A model generated the notes under the pieces. That model was not told where the DNA came from. It did no database searches and saw only the letters and a list, made by a program, of their open reading frames with translations. From Pedobacter yonginensis (GTDB lineage: Bacteria > Bacteroidota > Bacteroidia > Sphingobacteriales > Sphingobacteriaceae), in contig NZ_QGNZ01000002.1 in NCBI RefSeq assembly GCF_003173595.1, positions 496,001-560,000 of the forward strand: a stretch of 64,000 bases of DNA. The letters are read 5' to 3'. Positions 44,612 to 53,256 of this stretch are shown here, in pieces. The first letter of the stretch is position 1, and the number at the start of each line of letters is the position of its first letter. Position numbers and translations under genes: made by a program.

Positions 44612-45289
44612 ATGAGTATTTCAAAAGTAAGAATAGCGACACTAAGTATAGGATTGGCAGTAGGTTCAATGGCTTTCCAAAGTTGCGATAGTTTAACTAA
44701 AACACAAAAAGGAGCAGGTATTGGTGCCGCAGCAGGTGGTGTAATTGGCGCATTAATTGGTAAAAAAGCAGGTAATACTGCGGTAGGCGCATTAATTGGC
44801 GGTGCTATTGGTGGTACTGCTGGTGCATTTATCGGACGTAGAATGGATAGACAAGCAGCCGAAATTCAAAAAGCAATCCCAAATGCAGAGGTTATTCGCG
44901 AAGGTGAAGGTATTATTGTAAAATTTGATAGTGGTATTCTTTTCGATTTCGATAAAACAGCGTTGAAAGATGCGGCTAAAAGCAACGTTCAAAGTTTAGC
45001 TTCATCATTAAACCAATATCCTGATACCGACATTAAGATTATCGGTCATACAGATAACAAAGGTACAGAAGTGTATAACCAAGGCTTATCAGAAAGAAGA
45101 GCGGCAGCGGTAAAAGCTTATGCAGTATCACAAGGTGTTCCAGCTTCTAGGTTGGTAACCATTGGTAAAGGTTTTGCTGAACCCATTGCTGATAACGAAA
45201 CTGACGCTGGCCGTGCGGCTAACCGTCGTGTAGAGATTGTTATTGTAGCCAACGATGCTTTAAAAGCAGCGGCACAAAAACAAGGATAA
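44612..45289 (+). CDS. OmpA-family lipoprotein with glycine-zipper segment
   Basis: A 225-residue outer-membrane lipoprotein. The signal peptide ends at lipobox 'AFQSC' (C25). A glycine-zipper stretch (about 33-78, 'GAGIGAAAGGVIGALIGKKAG') is followed by an OmpA C-terminal domain (about 100-215). That domain has the peptidoglycan-binding pattern 'KIIGHTDNKGTEVYNQGLSE', 'RRAAAVKAYAVSQGV' and 'AANRRVEIVI'. It probably tethers the outer membrane to peptidoglycan, as Pal or YiaD do. It is a single gene with a terminator close behind. Confidence 0.95.
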   Translation: MSISKVRIATLSIGLAVGSMAFQSCDSLTKTQKGAGIGAAAGGVIGALIGKKAGNTAVGALIGGAIGGTAGAFIGRRMDRQAAEIQKAIPNAEVIREGEGIIVKFDSGILFDFDKTALKDAAKSNVQSLASSLNQYPDTDIKIIGHTDNKGTEVYNQGLSERRAAAVKAYAVSQGVPASRLVTIGKGFAEPIADNETDAGRAANRRVEIVIVANDALKAAAQKQG

Positions 45290-45330
45290 TATTTGCAAAT
45301 TCCCTCTACCTATGAGGTCATTATATAGTC

Positions 45331-45360
45331 AAACCCCAGTGCATTGCATTGGGGTTTTTT
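45331..45360 (+). terminator. Rho-independent terminator after the OmpA gene
   Basis: AAACCCCA and TGGGGTTT form an 8-bp stem followed by six T in total. It lies 41 bp after the OmpA-family stop. The flanking bases would also allow it to serve the convergent gene ending at 45383. Confidence 0.88.
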
Positions 45361-45382
45361 GTTATTCAACCCCGAACTCCGG

Positions 45383-45727
45383 TTAAGAATAAATATCTTC
45401 AAAATAGCTCACCACCAACGATTTCATCAAAAGCTCCTGCTCCAACATGGTGTAAGGTGGTATGGCCTTCACCAATTTCCAATGTGGCCAACCGTCTTGA
45501 TCTACACCCTCCAGTTCGTAGAAATCCATTTCACTTAAAAGTCTGCAAGTTGCAATATGCATAAGCTCCTCTTTTTGGCGTTTGCTGTATTTTTTTGGTC
45601 CCTTTCCTAATTCTTGCACGCCAATTAAAAACAGCATCACTTTCAAATCCGGAAAATCAGAATCAAATTCTTTGGCAATTCGTTCCTGTAAAATTTTCCA
45701 TTTCGCATTAATTTCCGACGGCTTCAT
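45383..45727 (-). CDS. Conserved hypothetical protein
   Basis: A soluble protein of 114 residues from the second in-frame ATG ('MKPSEINAKWKILQERIAKEF'); a start three codons earlier is also open. It has no signal peptide, membrane segment or known catalytic motif. It is rich in charged and aromatic residues ('LKVMLFLIGVQELGKGPKKYSKRQKEE' in part, then 'LEGVDQDGWPHWKLVKAIPP'). I recall similar short proteins in Bacteroidota as conserved hypotheticals. It is a single gene, divergent from the oxidoreductase gene. Confidence 0.8.
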   Translation of the reverse strand: MKPSEINAKWKILQERIAKEFDSDFPDLKVMLFLIGVQELGKGPKKYSKRQKEELMHIATCRLLSEMDFYELEGVDQDGWPHWKLVKAIPPYTMLEQELLMKSLVVSYFEDIYS

Positions 45728-45808
45728 AGAATGCAAAGATAGTGTAAAAAGGTTTATACCCTCTGGTAAAAGGTTTATGGTTTAGTACAAAACATTAAAC
45801 CATTATTG

Positions 45809-45816
45809 TATTTTTG
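45809..45816 (+). promoter_or_regulatory. -7 box of the Gfo/Idh/MocA gene (TATTTTTG)
   Basis: A perfect TAnnTTTG match lies 16 bp before the ATG at 45833. It places transcription start downstream of the earlier in-frame codon at 45806 and so supports the shorter protein. Confidence 0.55.
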
Positions 45817-45832
45817 GTTACATTACATACTT

Positions 45833-46858
45833 ATGGATACGAATTCAAATAAAATAATTACTGTTGGATTAATGGCTTACGGCATGTCTGGAAAGGTTTT
45901 TCATGCCCCATTTCTAAATGCACATCCTGGCTTTAAGTTAAAAGCAATTACCGAGCGCAACCAAAAAAAGGCACAAGAAGATTACCCAGATGTGATGAGT
46001 TACAACAGTATTGATGAGTTGCTGAACGATGAAGAAATCGAACTGATCGTAATTAATACGCCAAGTAATCTCCACTATGAGCACGCCAAAATGGCTTTGA
46101 AAAAGGGAAAAAATATTTTAGTAGAGAAACCATTTACGGCTACCTCTGCCCAAGCTCAAGAACTTTTTAACCTTGCAGATCAGTTTGGGAAACAAATTTT
46201 ATTTTATCAGAATCGCCGTTGGGATAGTGACTTTATATCAGTAAAAAAGGTTTTAGATAGTGGTAAATTGGGCAAGCTGGTTGAAATGCATTTGAGATAC
46301 GATCGTTATAGAAATGTAATTGGCCCCAAAGCATTTAAAGAAAACCCTGTAGAAGCCAGCGGGTTATTGTATGATTTAGGTCCACACCTCTTAGATCAAG
46401 TGATCAGTCTGTTCGGAAAACCATCGGACTACCATAAAATTACAGGTAAAAATAGACAAGGAACCTTGGTTGATGATTATTTCAGCATTCAGCTAAATTA
46501 TCCAAATGACTTTAACATTTTCGTAACTTCGAGCATGTTGGTGGTAAACCCTCAAGCTGCATTTGTATTGCATGGCATAAACGGAAGTTTTATCAAACAA
46601 AAGGCCGACATTCAAGAGGAGCAGTTATTGGCTGGGATGAAACCAGCTGATGATGGATATGGCATTGAACCAAAAGGTAAAGAAGGAATTTTAACCACCA
46701 TTGATGCTGAAGGCAATAAATCAGAAGAAATTATCGCATCAGAAATTGGGACATACTTACCACTCTTCGAAGCGGTTTACCAATCGTTAGTAGCACATAA
46801 GCCTTATCCAGTTGGTAGAGCAGATGTGTTAACTCAATTGGAAATCATAGAAAGTTAG
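45833..46858 (+). CDS. Gfo/Idh/MocA family oxidoreductase
   Basis: An NAD(P)-dependent sugar or inositol-type dehydrogenase of 341 residues. The N-terminal Rossmann part is 'ITVGLMAYGMSGKVFHAPFL' (GxxxxG/K variant typical of the YdgJ/YulF branch), followed by 'VINTPSNLHYEHAKMALKKG' and 'NILVEKPFTATSAQA' with the conserved EKP. The C-terminal domain carries 'GLLYDLGPHLLDQVISLFG', where the histidine is catalytic in relatives. The substrate is unknown. The start at 45833 is supported by the promoter box. Confidence 0.93.
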   Translation: MDTNSNKIITVGLMAYGMSGKVFHAPFLNAHPGFKLKAITERNQKKAQEDYPDVMSYNSIDELLNDEEIELIVINTPSNLHYEHAKMALKKGKNILVEKPFTATSAQAQELFNLADQFGKQILFYQNRRWDSDFISVKKVLDSGKLGKLVEMHLRYDRYRNVIGPKAFKENPVEASGLLYDLGPHLLDQVISLFGKPSDYHKITGKNRQGTLVDDYFSIQLNYPNDFNIFVTSSMLVVNPQAAFVLHGINGSFIKQKADIQEEQLLAGMKPADDGYGIEPKGKEGILTTIDAEGNKSEEIIASEIGTYLPLFEAVYQSLVAHKPYPVGRADVLTQLEIIES

Positions 46859-46901
46859 TACCTACAAACCACACAAATCTAAAACAACGCAATTACAAAA
46901 A

Positions 46902-47681
46902 ATGAATTCATTACCATTTGCTTATTTAATCCCGATCTTCCTACTTACTTTATATTTTATTCTCCGAAAAAAGAAACCTGCGATTGAACCTTTAACAGAT
47001 ACCGATAAGAAAATTTTGGATGATTATGTTGGCTTCTATCATAATTTAGATTCGACTGAAAAGATGAGATTTGAGCAGAAAATTGCCGAATTTTTTAGCA
47101 CGGTAAAAATTGAAGCGGTTGAATTGGAAATGACAACTTTAGATGAACTCTTGATTGCCTCAAGTGCGGTAATTCCGATATTTGGCTTTGAAGATTGGCA
47201 GTATAAAAATCTAACCAGCGTACTGTTATATCCCGATACCTTCAACAAAGATTTTCAATTTGAAGGTGGCGAACGAAATATTATGGGAATGGTTGGAAGT
47301 GGTTACATGAACGGTCAGATGATTTTATCCCGATCGGCCTTAAGGCATGGTTTTTCTAAGAGCGCAGGTAAAGAGAACACTGCCATTCACGAATTTGTAC
47401 ATTTACTAGATAAATCTGATGGAGCCACAGATGGCGTGCCCGAAAATTTAATGAGCCATGAATATACCCTACCATGGATTAAAATGATGCATGAAGAAAT
47501 GGAAAGAATTGAGGAAAACAAATCGGATATTAATCCTTATGCCATTACCAATCAGGCGGAATTTTTTGCCGTTGTTTCAGAATATTTTTTCGAAAAGCCA
47601 GAACTTTTAAAAGATAAACACCCAGATTTATATCAGGCTTTGAGTCGGATTTTTGCCCAGCAACCTGTCGGAAACAATTAA
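46902..47681 (+). CDS. Zinc-dependent peptidase, MtfA-like (M90)
   Basis: A 259-residue protein with one N-terminal membrane helix ('FAYLIPIFLLTLYFI', about 6-20) and a peptidase domain. The zinc-binding HExxH is 'HEFVH' (163-167), followed by 'LLDKSDGATDGVP' and a downstream glutamate in 'QAEFFAVVSEYFFEKPELL', as in the MtfA (DUF980/M90) family. In E. coli MtfA binds the glucose-PTS repressor Mlc. That partner is not evident here. It follows the oxidoreductase gene by 43 bp. Confidence 0.92.
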   Translation: MNSLPFAYLIPIFLLTLYFILRKKKPAIEPLTDTDKKILDDYVGFYHNLDSTEKMRFEQKIAEFFSTVKIEAVELEMTTLDELLIASSAVIPIFGFEDWQYKNLTSVLLYPDTFNKDFQFEGGERNIMGMVGSGYMNGQMILSRSALRHGFSKSAGKENTAIHEFVHLLDKSDGATDGVPENLMSHEYTLPWIKMMHEEMERIEENKSDINPYAITNQAEFFAVVSEYFFEKPELLKDKHPDLYQALSRIFAQQPVGNN

Positions 47682-47697
47682 AACCCAACATCTAATT

Positions 47698-48588
47698 ATG
47701 AAAATCTTCCCTACATTAATTTGCTTCTTTTTGATCACCAGCACATTCGCTCAAAAGGTTTATGTTTTGAAACAAAACTATCCAATAGGCAAAAAGTATG
47801 ATTATAAGCTCACTTCCAACCAAATTATCAAACAAAAAATTGGAGATCAGAACATCAATCTGAGCCAGGAAATTGGAACGGCTTATACTTTTGATGTTGC
47901 TGCAAATCAGGGAGGCGATAAAACCGTAAAAGTGATTTACGACAGGATCAATATGAAATCAACCGGAATGGGAAATACCCTAATTATGGATTCCGACCAG
48001 CAAGAACCGGGTAAGCCAAATCCATTTGCGGGTTTAAAAGGTGCTTCCTTCGAAATGGTTTTTGGTCCTAATGGAAGTATAAAAAAGGTTAATGGAGTAG
48101 AAAAAATGCTGGATAACATGGCTTCTAAAATGACTTCAGACACCAGTCAGATAAGGGCAATTAAAGCTTCCATAGGCAAGCAGTTTAGTGCTGACGGCAT
48201 GAAACAAACAATGGAATCCTCCTTCAAGGTTTATCCAGATAAACCAGTTAAAATTGGCGATAGCTGGACAGTTGATACCAAAATGCAAATGACCATGCCA
48301 GTGGAAACCATAACCACCTATACCCTTAAGTTGGTAAAGGATGGAATAGCCTTTTTAAATGTGAAAGGAAATTTGATTTCTAAAGGCGGTTTTGATTCGA
48401 TGGGAACCAATATTGAGACCGATTTAAAGGGAACAAATTCAGGCGACATGCAGATTGACCTTCAAACTGGCGTAATACTAAGCAGTTATTTGCGTTTGGA
48501 GCTGTACGGAACCATGAAGGCTAAAAATCAAAATATAGATTTCGAAATGGAAGGCATTAACCAAATTACAGGTAAAGCCATTAACTAA
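47698..48588 (+). CDS. Secreted DUF6263-type protein
   Basis: A 296-residue exported protein from the ATG at 47698, with signal peptide 'MKIFPTLICFFLITSTFAQ'. The pattern 'YPIGKKYDYKLTSNQIIKQK', 'FEMVFGPNGSIKKVNGVEKM', 'VYPDKPVKIGDSWTVDTKM' and 'MQIDLQTGVILSS' is that of the DUF6263 family, whose function is unknown. It starts 16 bp after the peptidase gene and may be co-transcribed with it. Confidence 0.85.
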   Translation: MKIFPTLICFFLITSTFAQKVYVLKQNYPIGKKYDYKLTSNQIIKQKIGDQNINLSQEIGTAYTFDVAANQGGDKTVKVIYDRINMKSTGMGNTLIMDSDQQEPGKPNPFAGLKGASFEMVFGPNGSIKKVNGVEKMLDNMASKMTSDTSQIRAIKASIGKQFSADGMKQTMESSFKVYPDKPVKIGDSWTVDTKMQMTMPVETITTYTLKLVKDGIAFLNVKGNLISKGGFDSMGTNIETDLKGTNSGDMQIDLQTGVILSSYLRLELYGTMKAKNQNIDFEMEGINQITGKAIN

Positions 48589-48900
48589 AACCTCAATTGG
48601 TGATGAGGCTGTATCATCAATCAAAAATAGTTTTAGCACCAAAAACAAATTTTGAACCACCTAAGCACGCAAGAAACATATAACCCAAACGGCAATCAAA
48701 AATCGGTTGAGAAGATTAATTCGTTCTGTGTATTCGGTGTTTCCGTAGCAAAAAATCCAGTTTTAACCGTTTTGGAAGCTAAAACATAAAAGAAAGGAGA
48801 CAAAGTTGAGGTGTAAGAATCGGTACTCTAAACGCATAATATATTTTGGTTACCTCAAGCGCAAAATCATACGATACATCCTAGCCAAAAAAATTGCATT
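48589..48900. other. Convergent intergenic region, little structure
   Basis: A 312 bp gap between convergent genes. A modest hairpin TGATGA-N7-TCATCA (48601-48619) near the left end could help termination after the DUF6263 gene. A degenerate stretch (ACCTAAGCACGCAAGAAAC) recalls the dispersed hairpin modules but lacks their arms. No gene was recognised. Confidence 0.5.
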
Positions 48901-49887
48901 TTACAAACTTCCTGTAAGCGCAACTAAAAACTCGGTAGGTATTTCAACATGCGGGATGTGCCCACAAGCATCAAATTCAACAATTTTTGCACCTGGTATT
49001 TTTGCGGCGGTTTGTTTCCCCAAAAATTTATATTGGCCATGTAAGGTTTGCTGATCGGGCGATAAAAGTCCCTTACCCACAATGGTTTTATCTTCTTTAC
49101 CAATAAACAAAACGGTAGGTACCTTTAAATTTTGAAATTCATATACAACGGGTTGCTCATAAATCATGGTATAAGTTAGCGCCGCAACTTTTGCCCACCT
49201 TGGGTAATCGGCACTAAAAGTTACGCCTCCAGCAACACTTACTAAGGTTTCATATTCTGGTTTCCAATAAGTAAAATAAGAGCTTTGGTAATATTTACGT
49301 ACACTTTCTGCCGTAGTTTTTAATTCGGTTTGGTATTGCTGTTCGGTGGTTTGGTAAGGAACAAAAGTTTTATAATCTTCTAATCCGATTGGGTTTTCGA
49401 GCAGCAGCTTTTCAGTTTGATCTGGATATAACAGTGCAAAGCGGGTAGCCAGCATTCCGCCCATGCTATGACCTAAAACCGAAGCCTTCTGGATGCCCAA
49501 TGTATCCATTAATTTTTTGTTCCAAAAAGCCATTTGATGAAAACTGTAATGTATAAATGGCTTGGATGATTTTCCAAAGCCAATTTGATCGGGAACGAGC
49601 ACTCTAAATCCGGCAGATGCTAAGGCCTTAATTACATTTCCCCAATAATACCCGCCAAAGTTTTTTCCATGGAAAAGAATCACCGTTCTGCCATTAGCCG
49701 CACTGGTTGGCGCTACGTCCATGTAAGCCATTTTAATATCCTGCCCCTCCGTACTTATTGGGAAGTATTTTACTGGATAAGGATATTTTACATTCTCAAG
49801 CGTAATGGATAAGGTATCAATCTTTTGTGCTCTGGCGTACTTGAAAACAAATAGGGAAATGGCAATTAGGAGGAAAAATCTTTTCAT
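48901..49887 (-). CDS. Secreted alpha/beta hydrolase
   Basis: A 328-residue serine hydrolase with a signal peptide ending near 'FKYARAQ' (residue 20). The oxyanion segment is 'VILFHGKNFGGYYW', the nucleophile elbow 'VLGHSMGGMLATRFALLYP' (Ser in G-H-S-M-G), the acid is probably in 'FIGKEDKTIVGK', and the histidine lies in 'DACGHIPHVEIPTEF'. The HGKNFGG variant with an exported form is common in Bacteroidota esterase-like hydrolases. The substrate is unknown; it is a single gene. Confidence 0.93.
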   Translation of the reverse strand: MKRFFLLIAISLFVFKYARAQKIDTLSITLENVKYPYPVKYFPISTEGQDIKMAYMDVAPTSAANGRTVILFHGKNFGGYYWGNVIKALASAGFRVLVPDQIGFGKSSKPFIHYSFHQMAFWNKKLMDTLGIQKASVLGHSMGGMLATRFALLYPDQTEKLLLENPIGLEDYKTFVPYQTTEQQYQTELKTTAESVRKYYQSSYFTYWKPEYETLVSVAGGVTFSADYPRWAKVAALTYTMIYEQPVVYEFQNLKVPTVLFIGKEDKTIVGKGLLSPDQQTLHGQYKFLGKQTAAKIPGAKIVEFDACGHIPHVEIPTEFLVALTGSL

Positions 49888-50193
49888 GATTAAATGTATA
49901 AAAATCGAATTGGCCTAAGTTAATGCATATTTACATTTTCAACCAGCCATATCGATTAAAAACCATGCCTATTCAACGGTCGATGATCTCTTAAATACTC
50001 CCTAAGCCAAATTATTGGCTTTCTCCCGCCTGTAGCACAGGCTATTGGGCATCAAAGCCAAATGTAAAGTTACTGTTGCTTTTAAATTTCGATCCTTAAT
50101 TTATTCATATTCCAACATCGCTTTCAAAATTTACGGTACAGTGCCAGATTTAAATGGCCTGCAATTTAACCATCGCAAATTGCAGGCCTTAAT
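49888..50193. other. Intergenic region with three hairpins
   Basis: This 306 bp gap lies between the stop of the DUF2807-like gene and the start of the hydrolase gene, both on the minus strand. It contains AAGCCAA-ATTA-TTGGCTT (50004-50021), GCCTGT-AGC-ACAGGC (50028-50042) and the strong terminator at 50156-50188. The two smaller hairpins are close together and could be a small structured RNA or leftover repeats. No promoter box was identified with certainty. Confidence 0.5.
50156..50188 (-). terminator. Terminator of the ABC/GntR operon
   Basis: GGCCTGCAATTT and AAATTGCAGGCC form a perfect 12-bp stem with a 9-nt loop, 5 bp after the stop codon of the last operon gene. Read on the minus strand it is followed by ATTTAAAT. 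Strong pairing and position make it the operon terminator, although the T-run is short. Confidence 0.85.
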
Positions 50194-51036
50194 TTAATTT
50201 TTAAAAAGCTGTTTCAGGTTTAAAACAGGCGCGAGTATGGTGGTTTGATCAGATATCTTGCCAGAGAGTTTGTTAATTTTAATATTGCCTATGGTTACGG
50301 AAGCAGTGTCAATAGTATTTATCGTTAGATTATTCACTCTATATCGATCTTTTGCGTTTTCATCTCCAGTTAAGCCAATTTCTGAACGACCTTTGGTATT
50401 GATGATTAAATTCTCATAAGAACGACCTTCACTAGAAAAAATAGAATTCACTAGGTTAACGGTTAGTTTGCCCACATTTGTGCCATTGAAGGATTGTATC
50501 ACTTTTCCGTTTTGATCATTTGTGGTAATTGCTCCAGATAAACTGAATGACTCCACATGACTCAAGTTTGCCTCAAGCGAATCTGCAATGGCTGATACAA
50601 CCAACATTCTGGAGTTGGAAACGTTTACACCCTTAAATTTAGGAGCGTAAATACTTATCGGAATTGCATTGCTTAAATCTGGATTTCCATTAATTGTGAT
50701 GTTTAAAAATCCATTGCCATCTACTTCAAATTTGAAATAATCTTTAGCAAAATTGGGCACTTTAATTCCAAATACTTCAGAATTATTTAAATGAATTTCC
50801 ATTTCTATCCCCTTAGCATCGGCAACGTTTATGAAGTTAAATGGCATCTGGATTGGGATTGCCACTCTTTGGGCAGATTTTTTATTGAAAGGCTCGTTAT
50901 TGATTTGCTGCCTAGAAATATAGTCTTCGCGCACAACGTAAGCATAATTCATCTTAAAATTTATGGCAATGGTGAGTATTGGCACAATGATTAACAATGT
51001 GGCAAGAACGATTAATAATTTGTTACTTGTTTTCAT
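50194..51036 (-). CDS. Membrane-anchored beta-helix protein (DUF2807-like), last gene of the GntR operon
   Basis: A 280-residue protein with an N-terminal membrane anchor ('LLIVLATLLIIVPILTIAI', about 8-26). A repetitive beta-strand body follows ('INVADAKGIEMEIHLNNSEV', 'FLNITINGNPDLSNAIPISI', 'FKGVNVSNSRMLVVSA') that recalls DUF2807/GIN domains. Its role is unknown. It starts 3 bp after the GntR gene and ends the operon, so it is presumably induced together with the ABC exporter, perhaps in an envelope-stress response (inference). Confidence 0.75.
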   Translation of the reverse strand: MKTSNKLLIVLATLLIIVPILTIAINFKMNYAYVVREDYISRQQINNEPFNKKSAQRVAIPIQMPFNFINVADAKGIEMEIHLNNSEVFGIKVPNFAKDYFKFEVDGNGFLNITINGNPDLSNAIPISIYAPKFKGVNVSNSRMLVVSAIADSLEANLSHVESFSLSGAITTNDQNGKVIQSFNGTNVGKLTVNLVNSIFSSEGRSYENLIINTKGRSEIGLTGDENAKDRYRVNNLTINTIDTASVTIGNIKINKLSGKISDQTTILAPVLNLKQLFKN

Positions 51037-51039
51037 GTT

Positions 51040-51414
51040 CTAGGCGTTAAAATTTTCTTTAACAAATGTTTCATATTTGGTTTTCAACTCATCGAAACCA
51101 ATGTTTAATAAATAAATATTCCTGAATACCACCGGCAATTCATCATCCATAAATTGAACCTTTTTATAGCTTTTAACGCCCTCAATTGCATTTTCAGCTA
51201 CAAAAAAGCCAATTCCTCTTTTATTATTGATGATGTTTTTGTTTTGTAGTAATTCATAGGTACGCATAATCGTATTCGGATTTACTTCTAGCTCTACAGC
51301 CAGCTCCCGTACAGAAGGTACTTTTTCGTCGGCTTTCCATTTCCCTAGCAAAATATGTTCACAAACGTATTCTGCTATTTGAAGGTATATCGCCTTGTTG
51401 TCTCTAAATTCCAT
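51040..51414 (-). CDS. GntR-family transcriptional regulator (YtrA subfamily)
   Basis: A 124-residue repressor with the winged-helix domain at about 1-75: 'AIYLQIAEYVCEHILLGKW', 'KVPSVRELAVELEVNPNTIM' and 'RTYELLQNKNIINNKRGIGF'. The short C-terminal dimerisation tail is typical of the YtrA subfamily, which usually controls ABC-exporter operons. It is the third gene of such an operon here. A matching inverted repeat lies at the operon promoter, which implies autoregulation. Confidence 0.94.
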   Translation of the reverse strand: MEFRDNKAIYLQIAEYVCEHILLGKWKADEKVPSVRELAVELEVNPNTIMRTYELLQNKNIINNKRGIGFFVAENAIEGVKSYKKVQFMDDELPVVFRNIYLLNIGFDELKTKYETFVKENFNA

Positions 51415-51429
51415 TTTATACCTTTTAAA

Positions 51430-52236
51430 TTATATTTCTTTCTCTTTCAGTCGAACGTAGGTTATCACCCAAAAAAATATGGAGATCACAGCAGATGAAA
51501 CAAATATGATTGTAAATGCAAGCTGCTCGTTATTCCCCGAATCGGTAATCTTTACCATATTTTCGCCCATTTTTGAAACACAGAGATAAATCACATAGCC
51601 GATAATTGAGCATGCGATAAAAACTGAAACCGCAGTTTTGATATAATGAAAGCGGTTAAAGTACACCGAACCCAAAAGAAACATGCTGGTAACCATTACA
51701 GGAACACAGGCAAAACCTCTATACTGTTCAAAATTCATTTCACTATTCAGCAATCTTGCCTTAACTAAGGTAGCAGCGCTGTTTTTCCCGATATGAACTG
51801 GTGGAAATGCGCTGAAGGTGTTGTTTAGGTATTTGCAGAAAACCAAATCTGTAATGTAAAAGATGAATAGATAGCTTCCTATACCCAAAATGGTCGTGTA
51901 AAAAACCCCTGCCAGAAATTTTTCAAAAACAGAAGCAGGTGTCATTAAATCGATAATGGCTTTGGGTTTCTGACCGAGGTTGGTAAAGTAACTGCTTGCC
52001 AAAATACTGATGAATAGAAAGCCAACCATTCCAAAAATCGGATATCGGAATCGCAAGCTTATAAATCCATCATCCATTGATGGCAATCCATCACTTGGTT
52101 TTGGAATGTTAGTGACATAAAACCCCACCAATACCCCAAAAACTACAATTAAACTTAATAAGTAAATCTTTCCAAAATCCAACCATTGTCTTCGTAACAA
52201 TAGTCCAAATCTGTTTATGTTAAATGTATTGTTCAT
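51430..52236 (-). CDS. ABC exporter membrane subunit
   Basis: A 268-residue membrane protein with about six hydrophobic segments ('IYLLSLIVVFGVLVGFYV', 'YPIFGMVGFLFISILASSYF', 'FYTTILGIGSYLFIFYI', 'MVTSMFLLGSVYF', 'VSVFIACSIIGYVIYL', 'TIIFVSSAVISIFFWVITY'). It shows no motif that identifies the substrate. It lies 11 bp after the ATPase gene and 15 bp before the GntR gene, so it is the permease of this exporter. Confidence 0.88.
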   Translation of the reverse strand: MNNTFNINRFGLLLRRQWLDFGKIYLLSLIVVFGVLVGFYVTNIPKPSDGLPSMDDGFISLRFRYPIFGMVGFLFISILASSYFTNLGQKPKAIIDLMTPASVFEKFLAGVFYTTILGIGSYLFIFYITDLVFCKYLNNTFSAFPPVHIGKNSAATLVKARLLNSEMNFEQYRGFACVPVMVTSMFLLGSVYFNRFHYIKTAVSVFIACSIIGYVIYLCVSKMGENMVKITDSGNNEQLAFTIIFVSSAVISIFFWVITYVRLKEKEI

Positions 52237-52247
52237 GATGGGGGAGA

Positions 52248-53075
52248 TTAATTAAATAACGGCTTAAACTTGATCTTTTCGGCAAGGATGGCATTAAACA
52301 GGAGTTCCATATCCAGCTTACTTTCTTCTTGATGATAATTTGGCATTACGGCATTGTAGCCAGAAAGCGATGGCTCGGCATAAATGATGCTGTCATCAAC
52401 TTCTTTAACTTTTTTGAAAGTTAATTTCTCTGTAATCTCCTGTACCGAAGCTTTTAAGGCTACATCATTTTCATCAAGCATAATTACCGTATCAATTAAA
52501 TTGTCTAAATCTCTAACTTGATGCGTAGATATGATAATGCAGCGATCATCTGTCATCGCTGAAGCCATAATTTTTCTAAACTGTGCCTTCGAAGGAATGT
52601 CTAGCCCGTTTGTGGGTTCGTCCATAATGATGAGTTTGGCTTGTGTTGCTAAACCAAAAGCAATAATTACTTTTTTCTTTTGGCCGTAACTCATGTTAAT
52701 CAATTTCTGACTAACAGGAATATCAAACTCTTTTAAGAGGTTACCGAAGTATTGGTGGTTGAAGTTTTTGTAAAAAGGCGCATTTGCTTTTATGTATGCA
52801 GAAATTTTTACCGAAGGCAAATAAAACTCTTCTGGAATAAAACAGATTTGCTCAAGTAAAGCTGGCTGGCGTTTGGCAGGGTTAAAACCCATTACATCTA
52901 ATGTCCCGCTTTGGGCGTAAACTAAGCCAGCCATGTTTTTCAACAAGCTCGATTTACCAGCTCCATTTTTTCCGAGCAAACCATAAATGTGGCCGTTGCT
53001 CAATTGCATACTCATATTCTTGAACAGTGGCTTATGCTTACTGTAGCCAAAATTAAGATTGTTAATTTTTATCAT
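52248..53075 (-). CDS. ABC transporter ATP-binding protein (YtrB-like)
   Basis: A 275-residue ATPase from the ATG ending at 53075 ('MIKINNLNFGYSKHKPLFKN'). A further 29 codons are open upstream, but they cross the operator and promoter. Walker A is 'GLLGKNGAGKSSLLKN', the signature is 'NMSYGQKKKVIIAFGL' (SYGQ form), and Walker B is 'LIIMDEPTNGLDIP', with 'CIIISTHQVRDLD' for the switch histidine. It is the first gene of the operon ATPase, permease, GntR regulator and DUF2807-like protein. Confidence 0.95.
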   Translation of the reverse strand: MIKINNLNFGYSKHKPLFKNMSMQLSNGHIYGLLGKNGAGKSSLLKNMAGLVYAQSGTLDVMGFNPAKRQPALLEQICFIPEEFYLPSVKISAYIKANAPFYKNFNHQYFGNLLKEFDIPVSQKLINMSYGQKKKVIIAFGLATQAKLIIMDEPTNGLDIPSKAQFRKIMASAMTDDRCIIISTHQVRDLDNLIDTVIMLDENDVALKASVQEITEKLTFKKVKEVDDSIIYAEPSLSGYNAVMPNYHQEESKLDMELLFNAILAEKIKFKPLFN

Positions 53076-53079
53076 ATCT

Positions 53080-53133
53080 ACTGTATTAGTTAAATAATAC
53101 ACTAAAGTATGTTGTATTTTGATTACCTCCAAA
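53080..53133 (-). promoter_or_regulatory. Promoter and GntR-type operator of the ABC exporter operon
   Basis: Immediately upstream of the ATPase start is a 24-bp inverted repeat, ACTGTATTA-N6-TAATACACT (53080-53103), with one mismatch between arms. This fits YtrA-type operators (GTGTA/TACAC ends). On the minus strand a TTTG (53130-53133), a 20-bp spacer and TACTTTAG (53102-53109; one mismatch to TAnnTTTG) form a Bacteroidota promoter. Its start point falls inside the repeat, so a bound repressor would block initiation. The GntR gene of this operon is the likely regulator. Confidence 0.8.
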
Positions 53134-53232
53134 TTTTTTACTAATTTTTTTTCCGAAGCCAAAATTTTATAACCCGCTTGTAAAATATCGACTAAAACTT
53201 ATGGCCCTAAAACTTCCTTAATGCATAGATTG

Positions 53233-53240
53233 TATGTTTG
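53233..53240 (+). promoter_or_regulatory. -7 box of the old-yellow-enzyme gene (TATGTTTG)
   Basis: A perfect TAnnTTTG match lies 16 bp before the ATG at 53257. It shows that the in-frame ATG at 53221 is upstream of transcription start and should not be used. Confidence 0.6.
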
Positions 53241-53256
53241 TATAAAAGAAACGATC

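Noticed and set aside
53221..53256. Earlier in-frame ATG for the old-yellow-enzyme gene
   Set aside because: A perfect -7 promoter box lies downstream of that ATG, and family members start at the later position.
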